Source of the DNA: Sphingopyxis lindanitolerans
Lineage (GTDB): Bacteria; Pseudomonadota; Alphaproteobacteria; Sphingomonadales; Sphingomonadaceae
Assembly (NCBI RefSeq): GCF_002993885.1
Contig: NZ_CM009578.1
Span: forward strand, 561,251-625,250
DNA length: 64,000 bases
Direction: 5' to 3'
Part shown: positions 9,541-18,020 of the stretch, in pieces
Numbering within the stretch: position 1 is the stretch's first letter
Layout of the letters: each line of letters opens with the position of its first letter
The notes under the pieces: generated by a model
The model's database searches: none
Seen by the model: only the letters and a program-made list of their open reading frames with translations
What the model was told of the DNA's origin: nothing
Translations under genes and position numbers: made by a program

Positions 9541-9777
9541 TCAGGGGCTGACCGGCGCGTCATCGTCGTTGCTGGCGACGATGATGATCGCGGCAACACC
9601 GGCGAGCAGGCCAAGCAGCCCGATCAGCCAGCTGGAATTGCCTTCGAGCTTGTTCGTGTCGCTCGTCGCCGACAGGGCGCGCGTGCCGTCGAAGGCTGGC
9701 GCGGCCGATGCCGCGACCGGAGCGATGGCGATCGAAGCGATGGTCAGAGCGACGGCTGCTCGGGAAATCGGGTGCAT
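9541..9777 (-). CDS. Small secreted or membrane protein of unknown function
   Basis: A 78-residue protein with a clear signal peptide (MHPISRAAVALTIASIAIAP, cleavage near ASA), a short polar middle and one hydrophobic helix (WLIGLLGLLAGVAAIIIVAS), then an acidic tail NDDDAPVSP. Sphingomonad genomes often carry small proteins of this shape, but no function is known to me. The coding sequence looks real because signal peptide and membrane helix are in one frame with no better alternative. Confidence 0.65.
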   Translation of the reverse strand: MHPISRAAVALTIASIAIAPVAASAAPAFDGTRALSATSDTNKLEGNSSWLIGLLGLLAGVAAIIIVASNDDDAPVSP

Positions 9778-9905
9778 GTCATGTCCTCACTGATGGGATG
9801 GCTGTCGATGCACCAACCGCTCAGCGCGCCAAAAGCTCCGCGATCATGGCGCGCAAAGGCTCGGTTCGGCGTCGAATCGGCACGGCCCGGAAGGACGCGC
9901 CGCCG

Positions 9906-11003
9906 TCAGGCGAAATGCAGGCGCCGATATTTGCCGCGAAAATAGAGCAGCGGGTCGCGGTGCGGCTCGAACTGCGCGCGCACCACGCGGCCCACCAGAA
10001 TGAAATGATCGCCGGCTTCGTGCAGCGACTCGCTCTCGCATTCGAACGAGACCAGCGAGCTGTCGAGCAGCGGCACGCCGGTCTGGCCGGGCGCCCAGGG
10101 CAGGTTCGCAAAGCGGTCCTCGCCCTTCGTCGCGAAGCGGTTCGACGCGGGCTGCTGTCCGATCTGCAGCACATTGACCCCGAAATGCACCACGTCGCGC
10201 AGCACCGGCGCGGTTCCCGCCGTATTGGCGATGCAGACGAGCAGCAGCGGCGGATCGAGCGAGACCGAGGTGAAGCTGTTGGCAGTGAGGCCGACCGGCA
10301 TTCCATCGGCGTCGTGCGCGGTGACGATCGTCACCCCGGTCGCGAAACATCCCATCGCGTCGCGCAGCGTGCGCGGATCGGAGCCCGCCTGGAATTCGGT
10401 CGCCTTGCGCGGTTGCCGCCGTTCGAGAAATTCGAGAAGCTGGCCGAGCAGCGCCTCGCCGCGGTCGGCCGCGAACGCCATGTCCGCTTCCTCGATATCG
10501 GCGCTTTCGCCGATCGGGAGCGCCGCGCGAAAGGCGTCGCTCGCCGGGGTGCATTCCTTGGGGGAGAACCCGCCGCGCACGACAAGCGTCGGCAGGGCGA
10601 GGCGCAGCGCCGCGGCAACCGTCTCGTCGGTCGTCGGCATATCGACCAGCACCAACCCGGCGGCAAGATGTGCGCCATCGGGGGCAAGCGCCTGCGCCGC
10701 GATCCAGCCGCCGCGGCGGGCCGCGACGACGACCGGGCGCGATCCCATCTGGGCGAGCACCGCGCGCAGATCCTCGACATGCGCGACCTGCTCGTCGGTG
10801 CTCCAGTCCGGGCCGGATGCCGGGCGCGGTTCCAGATTGACGACGCGCCGCCCCGAAAGGACGAGCGCTTCGGCGACCGCGCGCCAGGCCTCGCGGCCCT
10901 GCCCGGCGTCGGGCACCAGCAGGATGACCGGGTCATGTTCGCCGCCGATCAGGTCGGCGGTCAGGCGGACGCCGCCAAAGCCCTTATATTCGACGATAGA
11001 CAA
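9906..11003 (-). CDS. Fusion: degenerate alpha/beta-hydrolase + flavin reductase domain
   Basis: A 365-residue protein read from a TTG start preceded by GAGGGG. Residues about 1-205 have the alpha/beta-hydrolase fold pattern, but the nucleophile elbow reads AARRGGWIAAQ (94-104) where active enzymes have GxSxGG, so Arg96 replaces the Ser and hydrolysis is not expected. Residues about 209-365 are a flavin reductase-like FMN-binding domain (RDAMGCFATGVTIVTA, GLTANSFTSVSLDPPLLLV) of the HpaC/HsaB kind, which supply reduced flavin to two-component monooxygenases. The open frame extends upstream to 11072, but that part looks like leader sequence. It lies next to a nitronate-monooxygenase-type flavoenzyme on the same strand. 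Confidence 0.8.
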   Translation of the reverse strand: MSIVEYKGFGGVRLTADLIGGEHDPVILLVPDAGQGREAWRAVAEALVLSGRRVVNLEPRPASGPDWSTDEQVAHVEDLRAVLAQMGSRPVVVAARRGGWIAAQALAPDGAHLAAGLVLVDMPTTDETVAAALRLALPTLVVRGGFSPKECTPASDAFRAALPIGESADIEEADMAFAADRGEALLGQLLEFLERRQPRKATEFQAGSDPRTLRDAMGCFATGVTIVTAHDADGMPVGLTANSFTSVSLDPPLLLVCIANTAGTAPVLRDVVHFGVNVLQIGQQPASNRFATKGEDRFANLPWAPGQTGVPLLDSSLVSFECESESLHEAGDHFILVGRVVRAQFEPHRDPLLYFRGKYRRLHFA

Positions 11004-11107
11004 GCGAACCCCTCGGCGCGCCGACCGCGAAGGCTGCGTCGGCTGGTTGCGGATACCGCCACATAGCGGCACCCGCAGCCCTATCGCAAGGCGTCAGCGC
11101 CGCCGAA

Positions 11108-12088
11108 TCAGCGCCGAAACCCCGCAAGCCGCTGGTCGACGATCGCATCGGCATCGGCGATGATGCGGTCGATCAGTTGCTGACAGGTCGGGATATCGTG
11201 GATCAGTCCCTGGACCATGCCGGCCCAGAACACGCCCTTGGTCAGGTCGCCGGTCTCGAGCAGTTCGCGGCCCGCCTTGCCGTTCACCAGCTCGGCGACG
11301 TCGGCAAAGGTCGCGTCGGGCACCGACAGGCGGCGCACCACCTCTTCGCTGACCGCGCTCTTGCCGACGCGCGCGGTATTCTTGAGGCTGCGGAAAATCA
11401 GGAAGCTGCCGCGCTCGTCATTGTCGATATAGGCCTGCTTCACATTGTCGTGGATCGGCGCTTCTTTCGTCGCGCAGAAGCGGGTGCCCATATTGATCCC
11501 CTCGGCGCCCAGCGTGAGCGCCGCGATCAGGCCGCGCCCGTCGCCGAAACCGCCCGACGCCAGCATCGGAATCTTGACCTTGTCGGCGGCCGCCGGGATC
11601 AGGATCAGGCCGGGAATATCGTCCTCGCCGGGATGCCCCGCGCATTCGAAGCCGTCGATCGAGATGATGTCGCAGCCCGCCTTCTCGGCCGACAGCGCGT
11701 GACGCACCGCGGTGCATTTGTGGAGGATGGTGACGCCGTGCGGCTTCAGCATTTCCCAGATTTCGCGCACCGCCTGGGTGCCCGCGGTCTCGACGATCTT
11801 CACCCCGCCGTCGATGATCGCCTGCGCATAGGCCTTGTAATCGGGCGCGTTGATCGTCGGGAACACCGTCATATTCACGCCGAACGGCTTGTCGGTCATC
11901 GACCGGCAGCGTTCGATCTCGTCGCGCAACGCCTCGGCGCTCGGCTGGGTCAGCGCGGTCAGAATGCCAAGGCCGCCGGCGTTCGACACCGCGCTCGCCA
12001 GTTCGGCATAGCCGACGCTCTGCATCCCGCCCTGCACGATCGGATGTTCGATGCCGAGCATCTCGGTAATCCGCGTCTTGAATGCCAT
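11108..12088 (-). CDS. Nitronate monooxygenase / 2-nitropropane dioxygenase-family flavoenzyme
   Basis: A 326-residue TIM-barrel FMN protein. The N-terminal IEHPIVQGGMQSVGYAELA and central GCDIISIDGFECAGHPGED match the NMO family, with the His of AGHPG at the catalytic position. Phosphate-binding glycines appear in LASGGFGDGRG. Many members of this family in catabolic clusters are not true nitronate oxidases and have unknown substrates. It is transcribed divergently from the acyl-CoA dehydrogenase operon, sharing a 123-base intergenic region that contains a palindromic operator candidate. Confidence 0.87.
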   Translation of the reverse strand: MAFKTRITEMLGIEHPIVQGGMQSVGYAELASAVSNAGGLGILTALTQPSAEALRDEIERCRSMTDKPFGVNMTVFPTINAPDYKAYAQAIIDGGVKIVETAGTQAVREIWEMLKPHGVTILHKCTAVRHALSAEKAGCDIISIDGFECAGHPGEDDIPGLILIPAAADKVKIPMLASGGFGDGRGLIAALTLGAEGINMGTRFCATKEAPIHDNVKQAYIDNDERGSFLIFRSLKNTARVGKSAVSEEVVRRLSVPDATFADVAELVNGKAGRELLETGDLTKGVFWAGMVQGLIHDIPTCQQLIDRIIADADAIVDQRLAGFRR

Positions 12089-12149
12089 CCTCGGTCCTTC
12101 CCTTCTGTCCCTGCCGTTACGGCACCATTACCTTCTTCCTTGAATTAAC

Positions 12150-12165
12150 TTGACGCTTACGTCAA
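12150..12165. promoter_or_regulatory. Palindromic operator candidate TTGACGCTTACGTCAA
   Basis: Six-base arms TTGACG/CGTCAA around CTTA. The site lies in the divergent region between the nitronate-monooxygenase-type gene and the first acyl-CoA dehydrogenase. A near-identical site is at 13439-13454 before the next acyl-CoA dehydrogenase operon. The ACGT-core shape recalls operators described for MerR-family LiuR and other acyl-CoA catabolism regulators in proteobacteria; that assignment is inference. Confidence 0.6.
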
Positions 12166-12211
12166 CGTCGGCTTGAGGCACCGAACCAGTGGACTGCCGA
12201 AGGGAAGCGAA

Positions 12212-13393
12212 ATGACGATGGATGCAGGCATATCGGATCGGGCGCGGGCGATCGCGGCAAAGGTCGAGGCTTTCGTTCGCCAGACCGTGATCCCCTATGA
12301 ACAGGATCCGCGCCGCGACCATCATGGCGCGCCGACCGACGATCTGGTGATGGAGATGCGCGAGCATGCGCGCACCGCGGGCGTGCTCACCCCGCACATT
12401 CTCGGCGACGGCGAACATCTGAACCAGCGCGAGACCGCGATCGTGCTGATCAAGAGCGGCTTGTCGCCGCTCGGCCCGCTCGCCTGCAACACGATGGCGC
12501 CCGACGAGGGCAATATGTATCTGCTCGGCAAGGAAGGCAGCCCCGAACTCAAGGAACGCTTCCTCAAACCGATGGTCGAGGGCCGTGCCCGCTCGGCCTT
12601 CTTCATGACCGAACCCGCCGAAGAGGGAGGCGCCGGGTCGGACCCGTCGATGATGCAGACGACCTGTCATCTCGACGGCAATCATTGGGTGGTGAACGGC
12701 CGCAAATGCTTCATCACCGGCGCGCAGGGCGCCAGCGTCGGCATCGTCATGGCAAAGGCCGAACAGGGCGCCTGCATGTTCCTCGTCGCCCTGCCCGACC
12801 CCGCGATCCGCATCGACGACGTGCCCAACACCATCGACTCCTCCATGCCCGGCGGCCACGCGACGATCACGATTGATAATTTGCGCGTCCCCGCCGACCA
12901 GATGCTGGGGCAGGCGGGCGAGGGCTTTCGCTATGCGCAGGTGCGTCTGTCGCCTGCCCGCCTGTCGCACTGCATGCGCTGGCTCGGTTGCTGCATCCGC
13001 GCGCACGAGATTGCGACCGATTACGCCAATCGCCGCGAAGCGTTCGGCAAGCCGCTGATCGAGCATGAAGGCGTCGGCTTCATGCTCGCCGAGAATATGA
13101 TCGACCTCAAGCAGGCCGAACTGATGATCGACTGGTGCGCGGGCGTGCTCGACACCGGGTCGCTCGGCACGGTCGAAAGCTCGATGGCAAAGGTCGCGGT
13201 ATCCGAAGCCTTGATGCGCATCGCCGATCGCTGTGTCCAGGTGATGGGCGGCACCGGGGTCACCGACAAGACGATCGTCGAGCAGGTGTTCCGCGAGGTC
13301 CGCGCCTTCCGCATCTATGACGGCCCGACCGAAGTCCACAAATGGAGCCTCGCCAAGAAGATCCGCCGCGACTGGAAAGCCGGGCTGGCCTGA
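12212..13393 (+). CDS. Acyl-CoA dehydrogenase (ACAD10/11-like)
   Basis: A 393-residue FAD enzyme. It has FFMTEP and the substrate-loop region GGAGSDPS near the middle, and FRIYDGPTEVHK near the C terminus. The DGPxEVH form at the catalytic-base position is seen in ACAD10/11-type dehydrogenases rather than the common YEGT form. The ATG chosen follows AGGGAAG at good spacing; the frame is open further upstream through the operator. It introduces a 2,3-double bond into an unidentified acyl-CoA and leads the plus-strand catabolic island. Confidence 0.9.
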   Translation: MTMDAGISDRARAIAAKVEAFVRQTVIPYEQDPRRDHHGAPTDDLVMEMREHARTAGVLTPHILGDGEHLNQRETAIVLIKSGLSPLGPLACNTMAPDEGNMYLLGKEGSPELKERFLKPMVEGRARSAFFMTEPAEEGGAGSDPSMMQTTCHLDGNHWVVNGRKCFITGAQGASVGIVMAKAEQGACMFLVALPDPAIRIDDVPNTIDSSMPGGHATITIDNLRVPADQMLGQAGEGFRYAQVRLSPARLSHCMRWLGCCIRAHEIATDYANRREAFGKPLIEHEGVGFMLAENMIDLKQAELMIDWCAGVLDTGSLGTVESSMAKVAVSEALMRIADRCVQVMGGTGVTDKTIVEQVFREVRAFRIYDGPTEVHKWSLAKKIRRDWKAGLA

Positions 13394-13438
13394 CAGGCTC
13401 GTCCAGTGACGGTCGTCGAACCGTAGCGTCAAAACAAC

Positions 13439-13454
13439 TTGACGTTTACGTCAA
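13439..13454. promoter_or_regulatory. Palindromic operator candidate TTGACGTTTACGTCAA
   Basis: Perfect seven-base arms TTGACGT/ACGTCAA around TT, lying 43 bases before the ATG of the second acyl-CoA dehydrogenase. It matches the site at 12150-12165 at 15 of 16 bases and shares the flanks AACT and CGTC, so one regulator probably controls both promoters. Confidence 0.62.
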
Positions 13455-13497
13455 CGTCCGGATGATGAGCGCAGCATGAGGTAGAGGGAACGGGCCG

Positions 13498-14583
13498 ATG
13501 TCGATTTTGTACGACGAAGGACAACAGGCGATCGCCACCGAGTCGCGCCGGGCGCTCGAAGCGCGGGTCAGCAAGGATGACCTGCTGCCGCTGCTTCAGA
13601 CGCAAGGCGAATATCACCAGGCATTCTGGTCGACCGCGAAGGAGCAGGGCTGGACCGCGCTTGCACTTCCCGAAGCCCATGGCGGGCTGGCGCTGGGGCT
13701 TGTCGAACTCGGGCTGATCGCGCATCAGGCCGGCCGCACGCTCAGCGGCGCGCCCTTCCTGACCTCCAGCTTCGGCGCTGCGAAAGCGATCGAACTTTAC
13801 GGCACCGATGAGCAAAAGGCGCACTGGCTTCCCGGGCTCGCCAGCGGCGACACGATCGGCGCGATCGCTTTTGCGTCGGGCGCCGATCCCCTTCCCGCTA
13901 AGCCTGCCGTCACGCTGACGGGGGATCGGCTGAATGGTGTCGCGGGCGCCGTTTCGGGTGGCCTGTTCGCCGACGTCGCGGTGGTGTTCGCAAGCGGACC
14001 GGCGCTGGCACTCGTTGATCTGACCAGCGCCGGGCGAACGGCGGTCGACAGTTTCGATAACAGCCGCTGCATCGCCGACCTTTCCTTCGCCGACACGCCC
14101 GCCGAAACGCTGGCGACCGGCGAAGCGGCCCGCGCCGCGGCGCTCCACATTCTGGCCCTGCAAGCGGTCGTCACCGCGCACGAACAGACCGGCGGCGCCG
14201 AAGCGCTGATGGAAATCGCACGCGACTATGCCGTGACCCGCAAGGCCTTCGGCCAGCCGATCGGCGCCTTCCAGTCGATCAAGCATCGCATCGCCGAGCT
14301 TTACGGCCTCGTCGAACTGGCCCGCGCCAATTGTATCCATGCCGCCTCGCGCGAGGGCGCCGGCGATTTCATCACCGCCGCCGCCGCCGCGCGTCTGTCG
14401 GCGACCGAGGCCTATGATACCGCGGCGCGCGACTGCGTGCAGATTCACGGCGGCATCGGGGTGACGTGGGAGATCGGGCTCCATCTCCACATGCGCCGCG
14501 CACGCAGCCTCGCGCTCGAACAGGGAAGCAGCTTCTTCTGGGAAGATGTGCTGGTCGATCGCCTCGCAGGAGATGAAGGATGA
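13498..14583 (+). CDS. Acyl-CoA dehydrogenase, short subunit
   Basis: A 361-residue acyl-CoA dehydrogenase fold protein (MSILYDEGQQAIATESRR at the N terminus, QIHGGIGVTWEIGLHLHMRR near the C terminus). It is shorter than typical homotetrameric enzymes and overlaps the next dehydrogenase by 4 bases (ATGA). Adjacent overlapping pairs like this form alpha2beta2 heterotetramers in actinobacterial steroid side-chain breakdown (ChsE/FadE28-29 type), with one subunit often lacking the catalytic Glu. The pairing here is inferred from arrangement. Confidence 0.88.
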   Translation: MSILYDEGQQAIATESRRALEARVSKDDLLPLLQTQGEYHQAFWSTAKEQGWTALALPEAHGGLALGLVELGLIAHQAGRTLSGAPFLTSSFGAAKAIELYGTDEQKAHWLPGLASGDTIGAIAFASGADPLPAKPAVTLTGDRLNGVAGAVSGGLFADVAVVFASGPALALVDLTSAGRTAVDSFDNSRCIADLSFADTPAETLATGEAARAAALHILALQAVVTAHEQTGGAEALMEIARDYAVTRKAFGQPIGAFQSIKHRIAELYGLVELARANCIHAASREGAGDFITAAAAARLSATEAYDTAARDCVQIHGGIGVTWEIGLHLHMRRARSLALEQGSSFFWEDVLVDRLAGDEG

Positions 14584-15785
14584 GCGATCTCGAAGCCTGG
14601 CGTGCCAAGGCCGCCACCTGGTGCGAAGCGATGGTGCCGACCTTCGGCAAGGCCGCGCGCAAGGGGCTCGGCGTCGAGGACGATCTCGCGCTCGGCCGCC
14701 GCTATCAAAAGGCAAAGTTCGACGCGGGCTTTGCCGGTATCAACTGGCCCACCGACCTCGGCGGCCAGGGCCTCGGCCATATCGAGAAGATCACATTCGA
14801 AGCCGAGGAGATGAAGCACGGCTTTCCCAGCTTCTATTTCAGCATTTCGCTCGGCATGCCGGTGCCGGTGCTGATGCAGTTCGGCCCCGACCGCGAATTC
14901 GTCAAGGAGCGCGTGCTCAAGGCGCTCCAGGGCGAGGAAATCTGGTGCCAGCTTTTTTCCGAACCCTCGGGCGGCACTGATCTTGCGGGCCTGCGCACGC
15001 GCGCCGAAACCGACGGCAACGGCTGGAAGATCAACGGGCAGAAAGTGTGGACGAGCTGGGCGCAATATAGCGACTATGGCGTCATCGTCGTGCGCACCGA
15101 CCCCACCGTCGCCAAGCACAAGGGCCTCACTTACTTCTGGGTCGATATGAAGGCCCCCGGCGTCACCGTCCGCCCGATCAAGCTCGCCGGCGGCGACAGC
15201 CATGTGAACGAGGTGTTCTTCGACGATGTGAAGATCGGCGACGATCACCGCATGTCGCCGGTCGGCGGCGGCTTCGCGGTCGCGATCGCGACGCTGATGA
15301 TCGAGCGCTATGTCGCGACCGACAGCGCCGGCTTCGGCCCGCATCTCGGCCTGTTCATCGACCTGGCGAAAGAGGTGCAATTGAACGGCAGGCCCGCGAT
15401 CGAGGACGGACGTATCCGCCAGCAGATCGCGCGCAACTATGCGATGCGCGCCGGGCTCGATTCGATCAACGTCCGCGCCCGGCGCATGATGGAGGCCGGA
15501 ATGACGCCCGGCGCCGAAGGGTCGCTGAACAAGCTCGTCGCGGTGCGCTCGCGCCAGAAACTGTCCGAACTCGCGATCGACCTGCAAGGCGTCGGTGGCT
15601 TCGCCTTCGACGAACATGCCTCGCCCAAGGATGATTGGGCGTCGAGCTGGATCAACGCCCCGACCGGCCGCATCGCGGGCGGTTCGGACGAGACGTTGCT
15701 CAACACGATCGCCGAACGCATCCTCGGCCTGCCGCAGGATCACCGGCCCGACAAGGGCATCCCCTTCAACCAGATACCAGCCTGA
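14580..15785 (+). CDS. Acyl-CoA dehydrogenase, long subunit
   Basis: A 401-residue acyl-CoA dehydrogenase. Visible family landmarks are FSEPSGGTDLAGLRTRAE (FAD and substrate loop), KVWTSWAQYSDYGVIVVRTD, and near the C terminus GRIAGGSDETLLNTIAER, the segment that carries the cofactor contacts in the FadE family. It overlaps the preceding dehydrogenase by 4 bases, so the two are expected to be made in equal amounts and may form one enzyme. Confidence 0.92.
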   Translation: MSDLEAWRAKAATWCEAMVPTFGKAARKGLGVEDDLALGRRYQKAKFDAGFAGINWPTDLGGQGLGHIEKITFEAEEMKHGFPSFYFSISLGMPVPVLMQFGPDREFVKERVLKALQGEEIWCQLFSEPSGGTDLAGLRTRAETDGNGWKINGQKVWTSWAQYSDYGVIVVRTDPTVAKHKGLTYFWVDMKAPGVTVRPIKLAGGDSHVNEVFFDDVKIGDDHRMSPVGGGFAVAIATLMIERYVATDSAGFGPHLGLFIDLAKEVQLNGRPAIEDGRIRQQIARNYAMRAGLDSINVRARRMMEAGMTPGAEGSLNKLVAVRSRQKLSELAIDLQGVGGFAFDEHASPKDDWASSWINAPTGRIAGGSDETLLNTIAERILGLPQDHRPDKGIPFNQIPA

Positions 15786-15796
15786 GGAGCCTCCCC

Positions 15797-16579
15797 ATGA
15801 TCATCGATTCCTCCACCGCGGCCGTCGTCACCGGCGGCGCTTCCGGCCTCGGCCGCGCGACCGCCGAAGCACTCGCGGCGGCGGGCGTGAAAGTCGCCAT
15901 CTTCGATATCAACGACGCGCTCGGCGAAGAGGTCGCAAAAGCGATCGGCGGCCTGTTCGTCCATGTCGACATCACCGACGAGCAGTCGGTCCTGGACGGC
16001 TATGCCAAGGCGCGCGCTGCGCACGGGCAGGAACGCATCGCCGTCCACTGCGCGATGACCTCGCGGCGGGGCAAGACGCTCGCCTATGACAAGGAAACCG
16101 GCGGGTTTCGCCGCACCCCGACCGAGGATTATGCCTATGGCGTCGCGGGCATATTGACCGCGAGCTACCGTATCGGTTCGATCGCGGCCGAGGGTATGGC
16201 GACCCTGCCCGAGCTTGAGGACGGCGAGCGCGGCGTCATCATCTTCACCGCATCGGTGGCGGCGCAGGACGCGCAGATCGGCCAGGTCATCTATGGCTCG
16301 GCAAAGGCGGGGGTGAACGGCCTCGTGCTGCCGATGGCGCGCGACCTGATGGACCTCGGCATCCGCGTCAATTCGATCATGCCGGGGGTGTTCGAGACCC
16401 CGCTGCTCGGCAATATGAACCCCAAGGTGAAGGAAAGCCTCGAAGCCTCGGTTCCTTTCCCCAAACGCCTCGGCAAGGCGAGCGAATATGCGAGCCTCGC
16501 CATGGAAATGGCGCGCAACAGCTATTTCAACGGCCAGACGGTCCGCCTCGACGGCGCAATCCGCATGGCCCCTCGGTAA
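15797..16579 (+). CDS. SDR dehydrogenase, 3-hydroxyacyl-CoA dehydrogenase type II-like
   Basis: A 260-residue SDR with VVTGGASGLGRATAEAL at the NAD site, an Asp-Ile pair after the second strand favouring NAD, and YGSAK as the catalytic YxxxK. Length and the ending DGAIRMAPR fit the HSD10/3-hydroxyacyl-CoA dehydrogenase type II group. It begins 11 bases after the dehydrogenase, with GAGGAG as ribosome site. In this operon it would oxidise the 3-hydroxyacyl-CoA made by the hydratase. Confidence 0.87.
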   Translation: MIIDSSTAAVVTGGASGLGRATAEALAAAGVKVAIFDINDALGEEVAKAIGGLFVHVDITDEQSVLDGYAKARAAHGQERIAVHCAMTSRRGKTLAYDKETGGFRRTPTEDYAYGVAGILTASYRIGSIAAEGMATLPELEDGERGVIIFTASVAAQDAQIGQVIYGSAKAGVNGLVLPMARDLMDLGIRVNSIMPGVFETPLLGNMNPKVKESLEASVPFPKRLGKASEYASLAMEMARNSYFNGQTVRLDGAIRMAPR

Positions 16580-16624
16580 ACCGCATGCCTCCCCGTTAAT
16601 TATCCCTCCCGAAAGGAATCTCTC

Positions 16625-17875
16625 ATGTCTGAAGCTTATATCATCGATGCCGTCCGCACCCCGCGCGGGATCGGCAAGCCCGGCAAGGGCGCGCTGTCGC
16701 ACCTCCACCCGCAGCATCTCGCCGCGACGGTGCTGAAGGCGATCAAGGACCGCAATAATCTCGACACTGCGACTGTCGACGACATCGTCTGGTCGACATC
16801 GACGCAGAAGGGCAAGCAGGGCGGCGACCTTGGCCGTATGGCGGCGCTGTCGGCGGGCTATGACACCAAGGCGTCGGGCACGACGCTCGACCGCTTCTGC
16901 GGCGGCGGCATCAGTTCGGTGAACTTTGCCGCTGCGAGCGTGATGAGCGGCATGGAAGATTGCGTCATCGCCGGCGGCACCGAGATGATGAGCTATACCG
17001 CTCAGGTCGGCGGCGAAGAGGCGAATGCCGGGATCAAGCCGCTGGGCATGGGAGCGGGCCACGAAGCGCTCGACGCGCTGCACCCGCAATCGCACCAGGG
17101 CATCTGCGGCGACGCGATCGCGACGATCGAAGGGATCAGCCGCGAAGCGCTCGACGCGCTGGCGCTGGTCAGCCAGCAACGCGCCGACATGGCGATCAAG
17201 GACGGCCGCTTCGACAAGTCGCTCGTCCCCGTCCTCAACCCCGACGGCAGCGTCGCGCTCGACCATGAAGAATTCCCGCGCCCACAGACCACCGCCGAAG
17301 GCCTCGCGGCGCTCAAGCCCAGCTTCGCGGCGCTCGCCGATTTCGACCTCGGCGGCGGCGTCAGCTTTAGGAAGCAGATCAATCGTCGCTATCCCGATGT
17401 CGAGATCCAGCATTTCCACCATGCTGGCAATTCGTCGGGCGTCGTCGACGGCGCCGCGGCGATCCTGCTGACCTCGAAGAATTATGCCGACAAGCACGGC
17501 CTGAAGCCGCGCGCGCGTGTCGTCGCCTATGCCAATATCGGCGACGATCCGACGCTGATGCTCAACGCCCCGGTTCCGGCGGCGAAGAAGGTGCTGGAGA
17601 AGGCCGGTCTCAAGAAGGAAGACATCGACGTCTGGGAAATCAACGAGGCTTTCTCGGTCGTCGCCGAGAAGTTCATCCGCGACCTCGACCTCGATCGCGA
17701 AAAGGTGAACATCAACGGCGGCGCGATGGCGCTCGGCCACCCGATCGGCGCCACCGGCTCGATCCTGATCGGCACCGCGCTCGACGAGCTCGAGCGTTCG
17801 GGCGGCCGCTATGGCCTCGTCACCATGTGCGCCGCGGGCGGCATGGCCCCGGCGATCATCATCGAACGCATCTAA
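16625..17875 (+). CDS. Acetyl-CoA acetyltransferase (thiolase)
   Basis: A 416-residue thiolase. The nucleophile is Cys92 in LDRFCGGGISSVN. Later come NEAFSVVAEKF, GGAMALGHPIGATGS with the catalytic His, and MCAAGGMAPA with the second catalytic Cys. It carries out the final thiolytic cleavage of a 3-ketoacyl-CoA. It belongs to the degradative type by context, sitting after the dehydrogenases and SDR. A palindromic repeat follows the stop and separates it from the racemase gene. Confidence 0.95.
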   Translation: MSEAYIIDAVRTPRGIGKPGKGALSHLHPQHLAATVLKAIKDRNNLDTATVDDIVWSTSTQKGKQGGDLGRMAALSAGYDTKASGTTLDRFCGGGISSVNFAAASVMSGMEDCVIAGGTEMMSYTAQVGGEEANAGIKPLGMGAGHEALDALHPQSHQGICGDAIATIEGISREALDALALVSQQRADMAIKDGRFDKSLVPVLNPDGSVALDHEEFPRPQTTAEGLAALKPSFAALADFDLGGGVSFRKQINRRYPDVEIQHFHHAGNSSGVVDGAAAILLTSKNYADKHGLKPRARVVAYANIGDDPTLMLNAPVPAAKKVLEKAGLKKEDIDVWEINEAFSVVAEKFIRDLDLDREKVNINGGAMALGHPIGATGSILIGTALDELERSGGRYGLVTMCAAGGMAPAIIIERI

Positions 17876-17882
17876 AAAACCT

Positions 17883-17998
17883 CGTCATTGCGAGGACCCC
17901 GGACTTGATCCGGGGGACGCGGCAATCTCCAGCTATCGGAGTCAAATATCGATAGCTGGAGATTGCTTCCCCCGGCTTTCGCCGGGGTCGCAATGACG
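17883..17998. repeat. Palindromic intergenic repeat, family A copy 1
   Basis: A 116-base inverted element starting CGTCATTGCGAGG and ending GCAATGACG. Inside, GGCAATCTCCAGCTATCG pairs with CGATAGCTGGAGATTGCTT-like sequence, plus GGGGGACG/CCCCCGG-type arms. Related copies occur at 50126-50223 and 56146-56243. It sits between thiolase and racemase genes and would fold in RNA. Confidence 0.85.
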
Positions 17999-18020
17999 GC
18001 GAATGGACAGGAGACACGTT

